64,000 bases of DNA from Erwinia sp. E_sp_B01_1 (GTDB taxonomy: Bacteria; Pseudomonadota; Gammaproteobacteria; Enterobacterales; Enterobacteriaceae): NCBI RefSeq assembly GCF_036865545.1, contig NZ_CP142208.1, positions 3,410,001 through 3,474,000 on the forward strand, read 5' to 3'. The stretch's first letter is position 1. Every line of letters starts with the position of its first letter. Position numbers and translations under genes: made by a program. Of the stretch, positions 43,911 to 52,758 are shown in pieces. The notes below the pieces were generated by a model. The model did not search any database. It was not told where the DNA came from and saw only the letters and a program-made list of their open reading frames with translations.

Positions 43911-44120
43911 AGTGAATTCCTTCATATATGAAACAGGCGGTAGTAATTGCAGAGATAATCAGGGGTAAGAAATGACACCCGATGATTGTTAACCATCATC
44001 TGTAAGTGTTATCGACCTGGTACAGGGAAACCTTAGCCGGAGGCAGGAGTCGTGGCAGAGAGGTGTGATATTCCGTGGATATGAAATCGCCCTGAGGACT
44101 GTTTTTTCTCCAGCCGTTGC

Positions 44121-44172
44121 CGCCATTCATACCCCCTGACAGGCATTTCATTCCGCACTGACGGCAGTTCAT
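44121..44172 (+). promoter_or_regulatory. Three direct repeats matching the PyrR (YpdB) operator, upstream of yhjX
   Basis: CGCCATTCAT (44121-44130), GGCATTTCAT (44142-44151) and GGCAGTTCAT (44163-44172) are direct repeats with exactly 11 bases between neighbours, a 21-base period on one DNA face. In E. coli YpdB activates yhjX through two GGCATTTCAT repeats 11 bases apart. The second copy here is a perfect match, the third has one mismatch, and the first has three. A -10 box TATGAT lies at 44206-44211 with no -35 consensus (CCCCGC), as expected for an activator-dependent promoter. Confidence 0.88.
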
Positions 44173-44247
44173 GCCCTTATCTCCCCGCGCGCGAAAGACC
44201 CGTTTTATGATGTGCTTAATTTCTTAACTTTCCCCCGGGAGCTTCTG

Positions 44248-45472
44248 ATGAGCACACAACCCGCCAACAAAAGCGTTAACCGTACCCGCTGGTTAACCCT
44301 CTTTGGTACCATCATTACTCAGTTTGCGCTGGGTTCCGTCTATACCTGGAGCCTGTTCAACGGGCAGTTATCGCATAAGCTGGATGCTCCGATCGGCCAG
44401 GTCGCCTTCTCCTTTGGTTTACTGAGCCTGGGGCTGGCCGTTGCCTCTTCGTTGGCTGGCAAACTGCAGGAAAAGTTTGGTGTCCGTAATGTCACTATCG
44501 GTGCAGGCGTGCTGATGGCGATCGGCTTCTATCTGACCGCTCACTCCAGCAATCTCTTTATGCTTTATCTGAGTGCCGGGGTGCTGGTAGGTCTGGCGGA
44601 TGGGGCAGGTTATCTGATGACGCTGTCTAACTGCGTGAAGTGGTTCCCGGAGCGCAAAGGATTAATCTCAGCCTGCGCAATTGGGGCTTATGGTCTGGGC
44701 AGCCTGGGCTTCAAGTTTATTTGCGGCTACCTGTTGAGCGTCTACAGCCTGGAAAATACCTTTATGATTTGGGGGGCTGGCGATGGTGATGATCATCACC
44801 GGAGCGCTGTTTATGAAGGAAGCGCCAGTCCGGCAGGCGAATGCCGGGACAAGCAAAACTGCAACGCGGGATTTCTCGCTGGCTGAAGCGGTGCGCATGC
44901 CACAATACTGGATGCTGGCCCTGATGTTCCTGACCGCCTGTATGAGCGGCCTGTATGTGATTGGCGTGGCAAAAGATATCGGTGAAGGCCTGGTAAACCT
45001 GTCGACCCAGACGGCCGCCAATGCCGTGACAATCATTGCCATCGCTAACCTGAGTGGTCGCCTCATCCTGGGCGTGATGTCCGATAAAATGGCCCGTATC
45101 CGGGTGATTACTCTGGCTCAGGTTGTCTCACTGGTCGGGATGAGCATCCTGCTGTTTACCCATATGAATGAAACCACCTTCTTTATCTCCATTGCCTGCG
45201 TTGCCTTCAGCTTCGGCGGCACCATCACCGTCTACCCTTCACTGGTCAGCGATTTCTTCGGGCTGAACAATCTCACCAAAAACTACGGCCTGATTTATCT
45301 CGGCTTTGGTATTGGCAGCGTGATGGGGTCGCTGATTGCATCACTGTTTGGTGGCTTCACCATTACCTTCAGCCTGATTATGGCGCTGCTGGTAATTTCA
45401 CTGATTATGTCAGCCACTATCCGGTTACCGCATCGTCCGCTGGAAGAAGAGAAAAGATTGCAGCACGCCTGA
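44248..45472 (+). pseudogene. yhjX: YhjX-like pyruvate MFS transporter gene, frame broken
   Basis: Start ATG 44248 (MSTQPANKSVNRTRWLTLFG) behind GGGAG. Together the two frames give about 408 residues, the size of E. coli YhjX (402). They match it in order: TQFALGSVYTWSLFNG, LSNCVKWFPERKGLISA, then VMIITGALFMKEAP, PQYWMLALMFLTACMSGLYV and PSLVSDFFGLNNLTKNYG. The reading frame changes at the G6 run and following bases (44771-44780), where W-G-A-L-A is expected. One extra base or two missing bases would explain it. YhjX belongs to the oxalate/formate antiporter branch of MFS and is the pyruvate-induced target of YpdAB. The operator repeats upstream are intact, which argues for recent loss or a sequencing error. 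Confidence 0.88.
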
Positions 45473-45575
45473 TAAAAAAGCCAGGGTTGAGCCGCCCTGA
45501 GGGTATTGACAAAGTGCAGGCTCAGGGAGCCTATGCCTCTCACAAAGACGCAAAAACCGCCCTCCGTGTAGCAGC

Positions 45576-45605
45576 GCATCACGGGCCGTCCAGGGCCCGT
45601 GATGC
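45576..45605. terminator. Strong hairpin downstream of yhjX
   Basis: A perfect 12-bp stem (GCATCACGGGCC with GGCCCGTGATGC) closes a 6-base loop and is followed on the plus strand by TTTGTTC. The T-run is short, so it may be a moderate terminator or an mRNA-stabilising stem. A second, clearer terminator follows at 45657. Confidence 0.5.
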
Positions 45606-45656
45606 TTTGTTCAAGGCCCAGGCTCCCATCGCTTCAGGTCTTGTTAGCAGTCTGTA

Positions 45657-45683
45657 GGGCGGGAGAATTCCCGCCCTTTTTTT
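45657..45683 (+). terminator. Intrinsic terminator between yhjX and the SMP-30 gene
   Basis: GGGCGGGA pairs with TCCCGCCC across a GAAT loop, followed by seven T on the plus strand. It ends plus-strand transcription at the exact border of the opposing SMP-30 gene, whose stop codon lies inside the T-run. Confidence 0.82.
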
Positions 45684-46572
45684 ACCGGCCAGCGACTGCC
45701 TGAAACAGCGGTTCGGCAATTCCCGCCACCTCTACTCTTACTGCAAAGAGATCCCCTGACTGCGGATACTGCGCCAGTTCCTCTGGCGTGCGGTCTTCGC
45801 GTGAGCTGGTGATATAAAGTGTTTTCAGATCTTCACCGCCAAAAGCCACCATCGTCGGCCAGCGCACCGGTAGCGGGATTTCATCAACTATCCGGCCGTC
45901 AGAAGGATCGAGGCGAATAATTCGCGAACCATCAAACATGGCTGCCCAGTAGAACCCTTCACTGTCTACCGCTGCGCCATCCGGTAACCCGCCCTCTTCC
46001 TGTACAAACCTCTGCAGCACTTCACGGGGACCGATTTCGCCCTGTTCATCCATGGGATAGCGCCAGAGAAGGCCATTAGGGGTGTCGGTCTGATACATCC
46101 AGCGGTTGTCCGGCGAGAACGCCAGGCCGTTTGAAATCTTGATGTCATCGGCCTGCACGGTAAGGTTCAGATGTTCATCAACGCGGCAGAGCAGTCCGCC
46201 GTTGCGGTCCTGTGGCTCCCATAAGGAACCACACCAGAAGCGGCCGTGCCGGTCCACACGTCCGTCATTGAAACGGCTGAGTTCGGCCTCGCCCGGATTC
46301 GGTGCGATGCGTTCAACGATCTGCCCCTGATTGTCCAGCATACAGACTCCGCTACGCAGTGCAGCGATAAACCCGCCCTGAGCATTCAGGCCATAACAAC
46401 CGATATGTTCAGCTACGGGAAAGACACGGTGTTCCCCCGTTTGCGGATTAAAACGGTGCAGCGCTGGCGCGAGAATATCCACAAAATAGAGTACCTGTTC
46501 GCTGACCGACCACACCGGGCATTCTCCCAGTTCTGCCTGAGCTGACAGTACGTTTTCAACCTGATATCGCAT
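45682..46572 (-). CDS. SMP-30/gluconolactonase/LRE family protein
   Basis: 296 residues forming a six-bladed propeller of the SMP-30 type. Metal-ligand motifs are in the usual order: a Glu in LGECPVWS, FNDGRVDRHGRFWCGSL, an Asn in ISNGLAFSPD and the Asp in LPDGAAVDSEGFYW. Family members are calcium- or zinc-dependent lactonases acting on sugar lactones such as gluconolactone. No signal peptide, so cytoplasmic. It stands alone and convergent to yhjX; the exact substrate cannot be told. Confidence 0.88.
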   Translation of the reverse strand: MRYQVENVLSAQAELGECPVWSVSEQVLYFVDILAPALHRFNPQTGEHRVFPVAEHIGCYGLNAQGGFIAALRSGVCMLDNQGQIVERIAPNPGEAELSRFNDGRVDRHGRFWCGSLWEPQDRNGGLLCRVDEHLNLTVQADDIKISNGLAFSPDNRWMYQTDTPNGLLWRYPMDEQGEIGPREVLQRFVQEEGGLPDGAAVDSEGFYWAAMFDGSRIIRLDPSDGRIVDEIPLPVRWPTMVAFGGEDLKTLYITSSREDRTPEELAQYPQSGDLFAVRVEVAGIAEPLFQAVAGR

Positions 46573-46770
46573 AGTATTTCCTTAATAGGGGTTTGCCTTA
46601 AGTCTACTGCATAATCCGGGCTGAGCGAGCATTAAGGTGAAATTGATTCTTATTAAGGTTATGATGCTCAAAGATTAAATTGAGAGCATTCCTGAACGAA
46701 AAGCTTTTTTTAGGGCTTATCTTATTTATGATTATTTTACAGATGCCATGCTTTATGTGATGGAATTATT

Positions 46771-46800
46771 TTGAAATATTTGCCTAAATAACTCTACAAT
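46771..46800 (+). promoter_or_regulatory. Probable sigma-70 promoter of the His/Gly-rich lipoprotein gene
   Basis: TTGAAA (46771-46776) and TACAAT (46795-46800) are separated by 18 bases, close to consensus. The gene starts at 46868, so a leader of about 60 bases is expected. The rest of the 46573-46867 stretch is AT-rich with nothing else clear. Confidence 0.65.
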
Positions 46801-46867
46801 AGTGGCATCATTCCTCCACTTTTATCCCGTAAAGTTGTCTTCAAGGAAAAGTGAAGGAGTATTCATA

Positions 46868-47017
46868 ATGAAAACAATGATGAAAGTAATAACGGTTCTG
46901 GGCGTGATGTTGATGCTGAATGGCTGTATAGTACATGACGGCTATCGTGGGGGACATCACGGCGGCGGCTATCATGGCGGCGGTCACCACGATCGTGGCC
47001 ACCACAGAGGCTGGTAA
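46868..47017 (+). CDS. Small His/Gly-rich lipoprotein
   Basis: ATG 46868 follows AAGGAG at 9 bases. 49 residues: signal peptide with lipobox LMLNGC, then IVHDGYRGGHHGGGYHGGGH and an HDRGHHRGW end. Ten His in 29 mature residues suggest binding of nickel, copper or zinc in the periplasm, or a sticky surface peptide. A stem (GAGGGTAAA with TTTACCCTC, 47031-47052) follows the stop. Family not named. Confidence 0.72.
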   Translation: MKTMMKVITVLGVMLMLNGCIVHDGYRGGHHGGGYHGGGHHDRGHHRGW

Positions 47018-47105
47018 CTAAGAATTATAAGAGGGTAAAATTATTTACCCTCAAGCGGGCAAAGCCTGCACACGGCAATAAAAAAAGAAAATAGTGAAAA
47101 ATATT

Positions 47106-47133
47106 GGGCGGGAATTTTTCTCCGCCCTTTTTT
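47106..47133. terminator. Terminator between two convergent lipoprotein genes
   Basis: GGGCGG and CCGCCC pair across a 10-base loop, followed by six T on the plus strand and a T-rich run on the minus strand. It lies between the plus-strand His/Gly-rich gene and the minus-strand lipoprotein ending at 47137. Confidence 0.7.
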
Positions 47134-47136
47134 CAT

Positions 47137-47424
47137 TTAGCTTTTAATGCTGTAGTTGCACTGATACCAGGCCTTCATTAATCCCGGCAGCCGGCTCTCC
47201 TGCGGTTTAATAGGCTCAACTTTATCAAACCCACGCTCTGAACAGTAATGTTCCACATCCTCATCCAGCGCGGTTCTATTTACGGTAGTGGGATTGAAGC
47301 GATACTGCACAGCATTGACCGCAGGATCCTCATCAATTTTTTCATAGGCTCCGGGCTTACTGGAAGTACATCCAGCCAGGGCAAACAGGGCGACAAATAG
47401 TGCGCCAGTGACAATTTTGTTCAT
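47137..47424 (-). CDS. Small lipoprotein of unknown function, 95 residues
   Basis: ATG 47424 (MNKIVTGALFVALFALAGC) follows GGAG at 7 bases; the frame is open further upstream but without signals. Lipobox FALAGC. The mature part (YEKIDEDPAVNAVQYRFNPT; HYCSERGFDKVEPIKP; MKAWYQCNYSIKS) has two Cys that may pair. It probably resides in the periplasm at a membrane. No family recognised. Confidence 0.7.
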   Translation of the reverse strand: MNKIVTGALFVALFALAGCTSSKPGAYEKIDEDPAVNAVQYRFNPTTVNRTALDEDVEHYCSERGFDKVEPIKPQESRLPGLMKAWYQCNYSIKS

Positions 47425-47673
47425 TTTTAGCTCCTTCCGTTGGTGCGGCATAATACCAGCCCGGCTTTCCATCACCATCGGAAAAGCCTGCATTTGCACT
47501 TTATTTACCCGGCAATTGCACTCTTTTACCAATTGATTCGATTAGGAAAGCCTTCTGGCACTAATTGTAAAGGGGTGCGATGATCAACCCGGACACCATT
47601 TGATGTCTGCCAACACCTGTATTACTTAGAATAACAATATGTTATGCCCGCGGCGAGCGGGCTTTTTTTTGCC

Positions 47674-48510
47674 TTAACTGGCATTACCGTCAAGAATTAT
47701 ACGCAGGACTTCCGCCGAATTATTAACCGGGAGTGCCAGAACGGACTGATACAGGTCAATCGTCATATCGCACAGTTTGCCTTTATCGGCATCCGGTTCT
47801 GTCGGGGCATTCAGCGTCTGCAGGGCGCTCCCCCACTTGCCATACAACGTTCGCACAATGGCCTGTAACTCTTCCCGCCCTTTAGCCACATTCACCGGCT
47901 GCTCCGCTCCATGGCTGTGCAGCAGAAAGTCATCCAGCGTGGCCATCTCTCTGTCGGTCAACGCCCTGGGCAGAAATTCTGCGGTATTCACGCCGCCTTC
48001 AATCTGTGGAAACAGGTATCTGAAACAGAGCTCAGCGTCTTTTTGCCTCAACACTTTCATCTCTTCCAGCGCCACGGCCATGTAGTCATGTAGCTGCTGA
48101 TTACCTGCCCGGCTGATACGCTGATTAAGCAGATCGGCCAGCATCGGGCGCAGATGCTCCAGAGCCTGAGACTCATTGCTGCCCTGCTCCAGCGCATGCA
48201 TAAATTCCTGATGAAGCTTCTGATAGAGTACCGGCTGCTGAATTTTGATGGTGCGGTAGACGGGCATCGTAGCCAGCCTTTGTTCCGCCTCTGCCAGGCG
48301 GGCCTGCTGCTGTTGCAGGGGAGCCACATAGCCAAAGTAGTAGAAATTACCGGCAGCAATCAGGACAAAACTGGCAAGCACAGCCGTTCCGTTACCGATC
48401 TTGCCGCGTTTGTTCAGCCAGGAGAGAGAAAAATGACCGCGAGGCCTGCAAGAAGTGAAATAAGCGTGGCGTAAGACATGTAAATACGTACCTGAATGAG
48501 CGGGCCGCAT
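47674..48510 (-). CDS. Membrane-anchored protein of unknown function, last gene of the iclR-usp unit
   Basis: The open frame from ATG 48510 gives 278 residues: a span at about 43-62 (AVLASFVLIAAGNFYYFGY), then a long helical region with a coiled coil (LQQQQARLAEAEQRLATMPV) and a soluble C-terminal domain (ELCFRYLFPQIEGGVNTAEF). The first 34 residues are unlike a protein N-terminus. In another frame an ATG at 48479 gives MSYATLISLLAGLAVIFLSP, a good first span, ending just where SWLNKRGKIGNG begins. A one-base shift near 48430-48440 would join them into a two-span protein. It follows usp by 22 bases. Family unknown. Confidence 0.6.
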   Translation of the reverse strand: MRPAHSGTYLHVLRHAYFTSCRPRGHFSLSWLNKRGKIGNGTAVLASFVLIAAGNFYYFGYVAPLQQQQARLAEAEQRLATMPVYRTIKIQQPVLYQKLHQEFMHALEQGSNESQALEHLRPMLADLLNQRISRAGNQQLHDYMAVALEEMKVLRQKDAELCFRYLFPQIEGGVNTAEFLPRALTDREMATLDDFLLHSHGAEQPVNVAKGREELQAIVRTLYGKWGSALQTLNAPTEPDADKGKLCDMTIDLYQSVLALPVNNSAEVLRIILDGNAS

Positions 48511-48532
48511 TCAGCGGCCCCGAAAAGCAGAG

Positions 48533-48985
48533 TCAGTCAATGCGGACGTCGACCAGTACCGGACAGCTGGCCCGTTCAATAACGGCAGCGCTGACCGAAC
48601 CTTTTAACAGTCGGTTAAAGGAAGAGAGATGGCGGCGACCCATGATAATCATTGCCGCCTGCAGATCGTTAGCCTGAGAGACGATGGTTTCAGCGGACTC
48701 ACCGGCTACCACACGCCCTGTAGAACGGACTCCGGCGCGATGCAGTTCCGCCAGTGCCTGACGTACAGCACCTTCGGCGGTATTTTGCTCATCCAGCGCG
48801 CAGCCAAAGTCGCTGGGATCTTCCCCGGCTTCAATAACGTAAGTCCCCACCGTGCTGGCGTAACTGGCATCGACACAACACAACACCACCACATCAGCAT
48901 CCTGCGCGCGGGCCTGTTCGGCCGCCAGCGAGATCACTTTGCGGGCAATAGCTGAATTATCAACAGCGACTAAAAGCGTTTTCAT
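48533..48985 (-). CDS. Universal stress protein (UspA family)
   Basis: 150 residues with the Usp Rossmann-like fold: MKTLLVAVDNSAIARKVISL at the start, then VVLCCVDASYA, and the ATP-site motif IMGRRHLSSFNRLLKGSVSA (G-2x-G-9x-G-S/T type). Members bind ATP and help survival under stress. The gene lies 12 bases after iclR and 22 bases before the 278-residue gene, so all three form one operon. Confidence 0.9.
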   Translation of the reverse strand: MKTLLVAVDNSAIARKVISLAAEQARAQDADVVVLCCVDASYASTVGTYVIEAGEDPSDFGCALDEQNTAEGAVRQALAELHRAGVRSTGRVVAGESAETIVSQANDLQAAMIIMGRRHLSSFNRLLKGSVSAAVIERASCPVLVDVRID

Positions 48986-48997
48986 TTCCCTCTCCTG

Positions 48998-49777
48998 TCA
49001 GTCACGTAAGGCCGCTTTGCCTATCTCATCCACCAGCGCTTCTTTGCATTTGAGGATCTCCTGTCGGTAGAGCGCCTCATGCTTCTGAAAACGGGTAGAA
49101 GGAACCAGCAAGCTGATGGAAAAGCGTCCCAGAATGGTATCAATCGCCACCGCCATGGTGGAGATCCCTTCCAGCGTTTCGCCGCGATCGTAAGAGAGAC
49201 CGGTACGGCGGATCTCCTTTAATCGTTCAAGCAGCTCAGGAAACGCCTTTACGGTCAGATCGGTCATCGCTTCATAGGCATCGCCTACCAGCGCCCGGGC
49301 CATTTCATCACTCTCAAGCGCCAGCAGCGCTTTGCCACCGGATGTGCTGTACAGCGGCAAATTCAGGCCGATGCGGGGTACCACCCGTAGCTCACGATCT
49401 GCCACAACATAATGGACGATGGCCAGCTGTACACCGCTGGCACGGGCCAGCGAGACCGTTTCGCCGGTGGCATCGCACAACGCCTGTAGCCAGGGTTGAG
49501 CAATCGCCACCACATCGGTATGCAGGGTAGCAATCAGCCGCAGTAAGGCTGGCCCCAACCGCACCCCGCCCGCTCCGGGGCTGCGCACCAGCTGCACCGA
49601 ATCCAGAGCAGCGACAATGCGTTGTACCGTCGAACGGGGCAAATCGACCACCTGAGCAATTTCGCCCAGGCTCATGCCATCAGGCCTGTCGCCCAGGGCA
49701 TTCAAAATCTTTGCTGCACGTGAGATCACCTGGATTCCACCCGTTCGCTCATCTTCACGCAGTGTAGGGTCAGACAT
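48998..49777 (-). CDS. IclR family transcriptional regulator
   Basis: 259 residues. The winged-helix N-terminus (VISRAAKILNALGD; LGEIAQVVDLPRSTVQRIVA) precedes the IclR effector domain (GETVSLARASGVQLAIVHYV; SGGKALLALES; GISTMAVAIDT). It is divergent from an MFS/HlyD efflux pair, and the region between holds two similar palindromes that fit as its operator. The inducer is unknown. It probably represses the efflux genes and perhaps its own unit. Confidence 0.9.
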   Translation of the reverse strand: MSDPTLREDERTGGIQVISRAAKILNALGDRPDGMSLGEIAQVVDLPRSTVQRIVAALDSVQLVRSPGAGGVRLGPALLRLIATLHTDVVAIAQPWLQALCDATGETVSLARASGVQLAIVHYVVADRELRVVPRIGLNLPLYSTSGGKALLALESDEMARALVGDAYEAMTDLTVKAFPELLERLKEIRRTGLSYDRGETLEGISTMAVAIDTILGRFSISLLVPSTRFQKHEALYRQEILKCKEALVDEIGKAALRD

Positions 49778-49837
49778 AAGCTTTTGCTCCTTGCTGGATG
49801 TCGATACTTTAGCACTTTTTTACTGTTACCGGCAGGC

Positions 49838-49904
49838 TGTATCACATTGCAATACACCTAATCACCCTGTAATATCGCCGGGAAATGTACCACAATGCAA
49901 TACA
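49838..49904 (+). promoter_or_regulatory. Promoter and double palindromic operator of the efflux genes
   Basis: Two 19-base sites, TGTATCACATTGCAATACA (49838-49856) and TGTACCACAATGCAATACA (49886-49904), agree at 17 positions and have TGTA..TACA arms. A sigma-70 promoter lies between them: -35 TTGCAA (49847-49852), 17 bases, -10 TAATAT (49870-49875). Site one covers the -35, and site two lies a few bases past the start point. This layout suits repression by the divergent IclR protein. Confidence 0.75.
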
Positions 49905-49945
49905 GTGCATCACGATTTATTCCTGGCATTTTACGGAGCCCCGCT

Positions 49946-51546
49946 ATGACTGTTCCCCCCGCAGCCCCACCTGCTGCCCATCCTTTTACCCTGCGCCTGG
50001 CGCTGGGACTGGTGGGCGTGCTGATTGCTGCGCTGACCTCGGGATTAAACGATCGTGTAACCGATTTAGCGCTGTCTGACGTGCGGGCGGCAACAGGCTT
50101 TAGCTTTGACCAGGCGAGTTGGATTACCTCCGCTTACCAGGCGGCTGAAGTGGCCGCCATGATGATTGCCCCCTGGTTTGCCGTCACCTTTTCACTGCGG
50201 CGTTTTACCTTAACTGTCGCCACAGGTTTTGCCGTGGCGGGTGCCCTGCAACCTTTTGCTGCTACGCCTTCGCTGTTTATCGCGCTGCGAGTGATTCAGG
50301 GGATCTTTGGGGGGGCGATGCCGCCGATGTTGATGACGGTTGCGCTACGTTTTCTGCCACCGACCATAAAACTTTATGGCCTGGCCGCCTACGCCCTGAC
50401 GGCGACGTTCGGCCCCAATATTGCAGCTTCGCTGGCCGCCTTCTGGACCGACTCTGTTGGCTGGCAGTTTGTTTTCTGGCAGGTGGTGCCGCTGATCCTG
50501 ATAGCTACCCTGCTGATTGGCTGGGGGATCCCTCAGGATCCGACGCGTTTCGAGCGGTTCAGACAGATCGATCTTTTTGGCATGCTGACGGGCTGTAGCG
50601 GAATTGCCCTGTTAATTCTTGGGCTTACCCAGGGCGAGCGGCTGGACTGGTTTGCTTCGCCACTGATTGCTGGCATGTTGCTGGCCTCTTTTGCCCTGCT
50701 GACGGTCTTCTTTATTAACGAGTGGTTTCACCCGCTGCCGCTGTTCAAATTACAGATGCTTGAGCGTAAGAATCTTACCCATGGTTTACTGGTGCTCGCC
50801 GGCGTACTGATGGTTGGCCTCTCGGGTTCTGCCCTGCCCTCTGCCTATTTCGGTCAGGTGGAAGGATTCCGCACCCTGCAGTTTGCGCCTCTGGCGCTGA
50901 CGATTGGCCTGCCTCAACTGATAATCGCGCCTTTGATGGCTGCCCTGCTGAATATCCGCTGGATCGACTGCCGCTGGATGCTGACCTGTGGGGCCGGGTT
51001 ACTTTGCGTCAGCTGCCTGATGGGCATGCAGCTGACCGGAGAGTGGGCGCGGCAAAACTTCTGGATCATTCAGCTGTTGCAGGCTTTTGGTCAGCCCATG
51101 CTGATCCTGCCGGTACTGATGAGTGCGACCAGCGTGGTGCAGCCCCCGAAGGCCCGTATGCCTCGGCCATGTTTAATACCGTACGCGGCTTTTCCAGCGT
51201 GGCTGCCGGTTGTCTGGTGGAGAACTTTCTCACCCACCGCGAGAAATTTCATTCCCATACGCTGGTGGATAACCTTGGAAACCGTCCCTGGCTGATGACC
51301 GCCGATACGTCGGCCAGTGCCAGCAGCCTGACCCCTCTTCTGCCAGATGGCAGCGCCAGCTCTACAGAAAATCTGAGCCACTTTGCCACGCTGCTTAAGC
51401 ATCAGGCAGTCATTCTGAGCATCAGCGATGCCTATATGCTGATCGTTGGCTTTGCTCTGCTGCTGGTATTGCTGACAGCCTGGCTGCCAAAACGCGTTTA
51501 TCCGCCACAAACTCTTCTTCAACACGCCGTAAAAGCAACGAGATAA
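49946..51546 (+). pseudogene. MFS multidrug efflux transporter (DHA2/EmrB-like), frame broken
   Basis: Start ATG 49946 behind ACGGAG. The first frame encodes about twelve spans, with GLNDRVTDLALSDVRAATGF and the MFS motif RVIQGIFGGAMPPMLMTVAL. It loses frame at the C5 run (51143-51147) after SATSVVQPP; the other frame continues EGPYASAMFNTVRGFSSVAA to the end at 51546. One extra C restores a continuous protein of about 533 residues, the normal 14-span DHA2 size. EmrB-like pumps work with a HlyD/EmrA adaptor, which is the next gene. The C-terminal frame is well kept, so the break is recent or an error. Confidence 0.85.
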
Positions 51547-51550
51547 GACT

Positions 51551-52579
51551 ATGAGCTTCACACCTGCAAAAAGAACGTTAATGTTAGTGGTGCTGTTATT
51601 GATCCTGCTGGGGATAGCCTTCTTTGTCTGGTCAGCGATGGGACGCCATCAGGCCCGCACGGATGATGCCGTGGTCACGGCAGACTACACGCTGGTTGCC
51701 CCTAAAGTGTCCGGCTATATTCGCACCGTGAACGTCAGTGATAACCAGCTGGTGAAAGCGGGTGACACGCTGGCTGTTATCGACGACCGTGATTACCGGG
51801 TTGCGCTGGAGACTGCCGAAGCCAATCTCCAGGTCAGCAAGGCCAAACTTACCAGTGCTGAAGCGCAGCTTGATCAACAGCAGGCCTCCATCGCGCAGTC
51901 TGATGCGGCAGTGAGTGCCAGCGAAGCCACCCTGAACTATGCCGGACAAAATGCTGAGCGTTATCGCCGCCTGCTGAAAACGGGCACCACCACTGCCGAT
52001 GAACAGCAAAAAACCAACGCTTCCATGCGTGAAGCTTCTGCCCAGCTTCGTCAGAGCCAGGCCGCGGCCCTCTCCGCGCGTAAGCAGGTCGGGATCCTTG
52101 AGGCGAGCATCAAACAGGCGCAGGCCGATATTGCTGCTTCAACCGCCAGCGTGGATCAGGCGCGCCTGAATCTCTCTTACACCATTATTAAAGCGCCGAT
52201 CGCTGGTTCAGTCGGGCAACGTTCAGTGCGTGAAGGCGCCTGGGTGGCTGCCGGAACTCGTCTGCTGGCTGTTGTGCCGTTACATCAAACCTATGTAGTG
52301 GCAAATTTCCTGGAGACGCAGCTGGCAAACGTGAAACCGGGTCAGGGTGTCACTGTGGAAGTGGATGCCTTACCCGGCGTGACGCTACACGGCCACGTGG
52401 ACAGCATTGCCCCGGCAACCGGTTCAACATTTGCCGCCATTACCGCCGACAATGCCACGGGCAATTACACCAAAGTGGTGCAGCGTTTGCCGGTGAAAAT
52501 TGTGCTTGAGCCAGGCCAGACCGATCTGGCTCGCCTGCGGGTGGGTATGTCGGTAGTGCCAGAGATAGAAACACCTTAA
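51551..52579 (+). CDS. HlyD/EmrA family efflux adaptor protein
   Basis: 342 residues. An N-terminal span (TLMLVVLLLILLGIAFFVWS) precedes the lipoyl half-motifs (VVTADYTLVAPKVSGYIRTV; LSYTIIKAPIAGSVGQRSVR), with a long coiled-coil hairpin between them (residues 90-190) and a beta-barrel C-terminus. It is a periplasmic adaptor linking the MFS pump to an outer-membrane channel. It starts 4 bases after the pump gene. A TolC-type channel is not encoded nearby. Confidence 0.92.
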   Translation: MSFTPAKRTLMLVVLLLILLGIAFFVWSAMGRHQARTDDAVVTADYTLVAPKVSGYIRTVNVSDNQLVKAGDTLAVIDDRDYRVALETAEANLQVSKAKLTSAEAQLDQQQASIAQSDAAVSASEATLNYAGQNAERYRRLLKTGTTTADEQQKTNASMREASAQLRQSQAAALSARKQVGILEASIKQAQADIAASTASVDQARLNLSYTIIKAPIAGSVGQRSVREGAWVAAGTRLLAVVPLHQTYVVANFLETQLANVKPGQGVTVEVDALPGVTLHGHVDSIAPATGSTFAAITADNATGNYTKVVQRLPVKIVLEPGQTDLARLRVGMSVVPEIETP

Positions 52580-52758
52580 CTCAGTAAATTCTTAGCGTTA
52601 GCGGCTTTATTTTGCCGGACAGAGCGGGTAAATTAGCGGACGATCCTGCCATAAGCATTTTATGGCTACCTGATTCGGCAAGGCGTGCCGTTTCACATTC
52701 GTTAGTATTACACAGCCCCGGGAGCGCTCCACTCTCTGGTGCTCAGAGGAGTTGTCCG

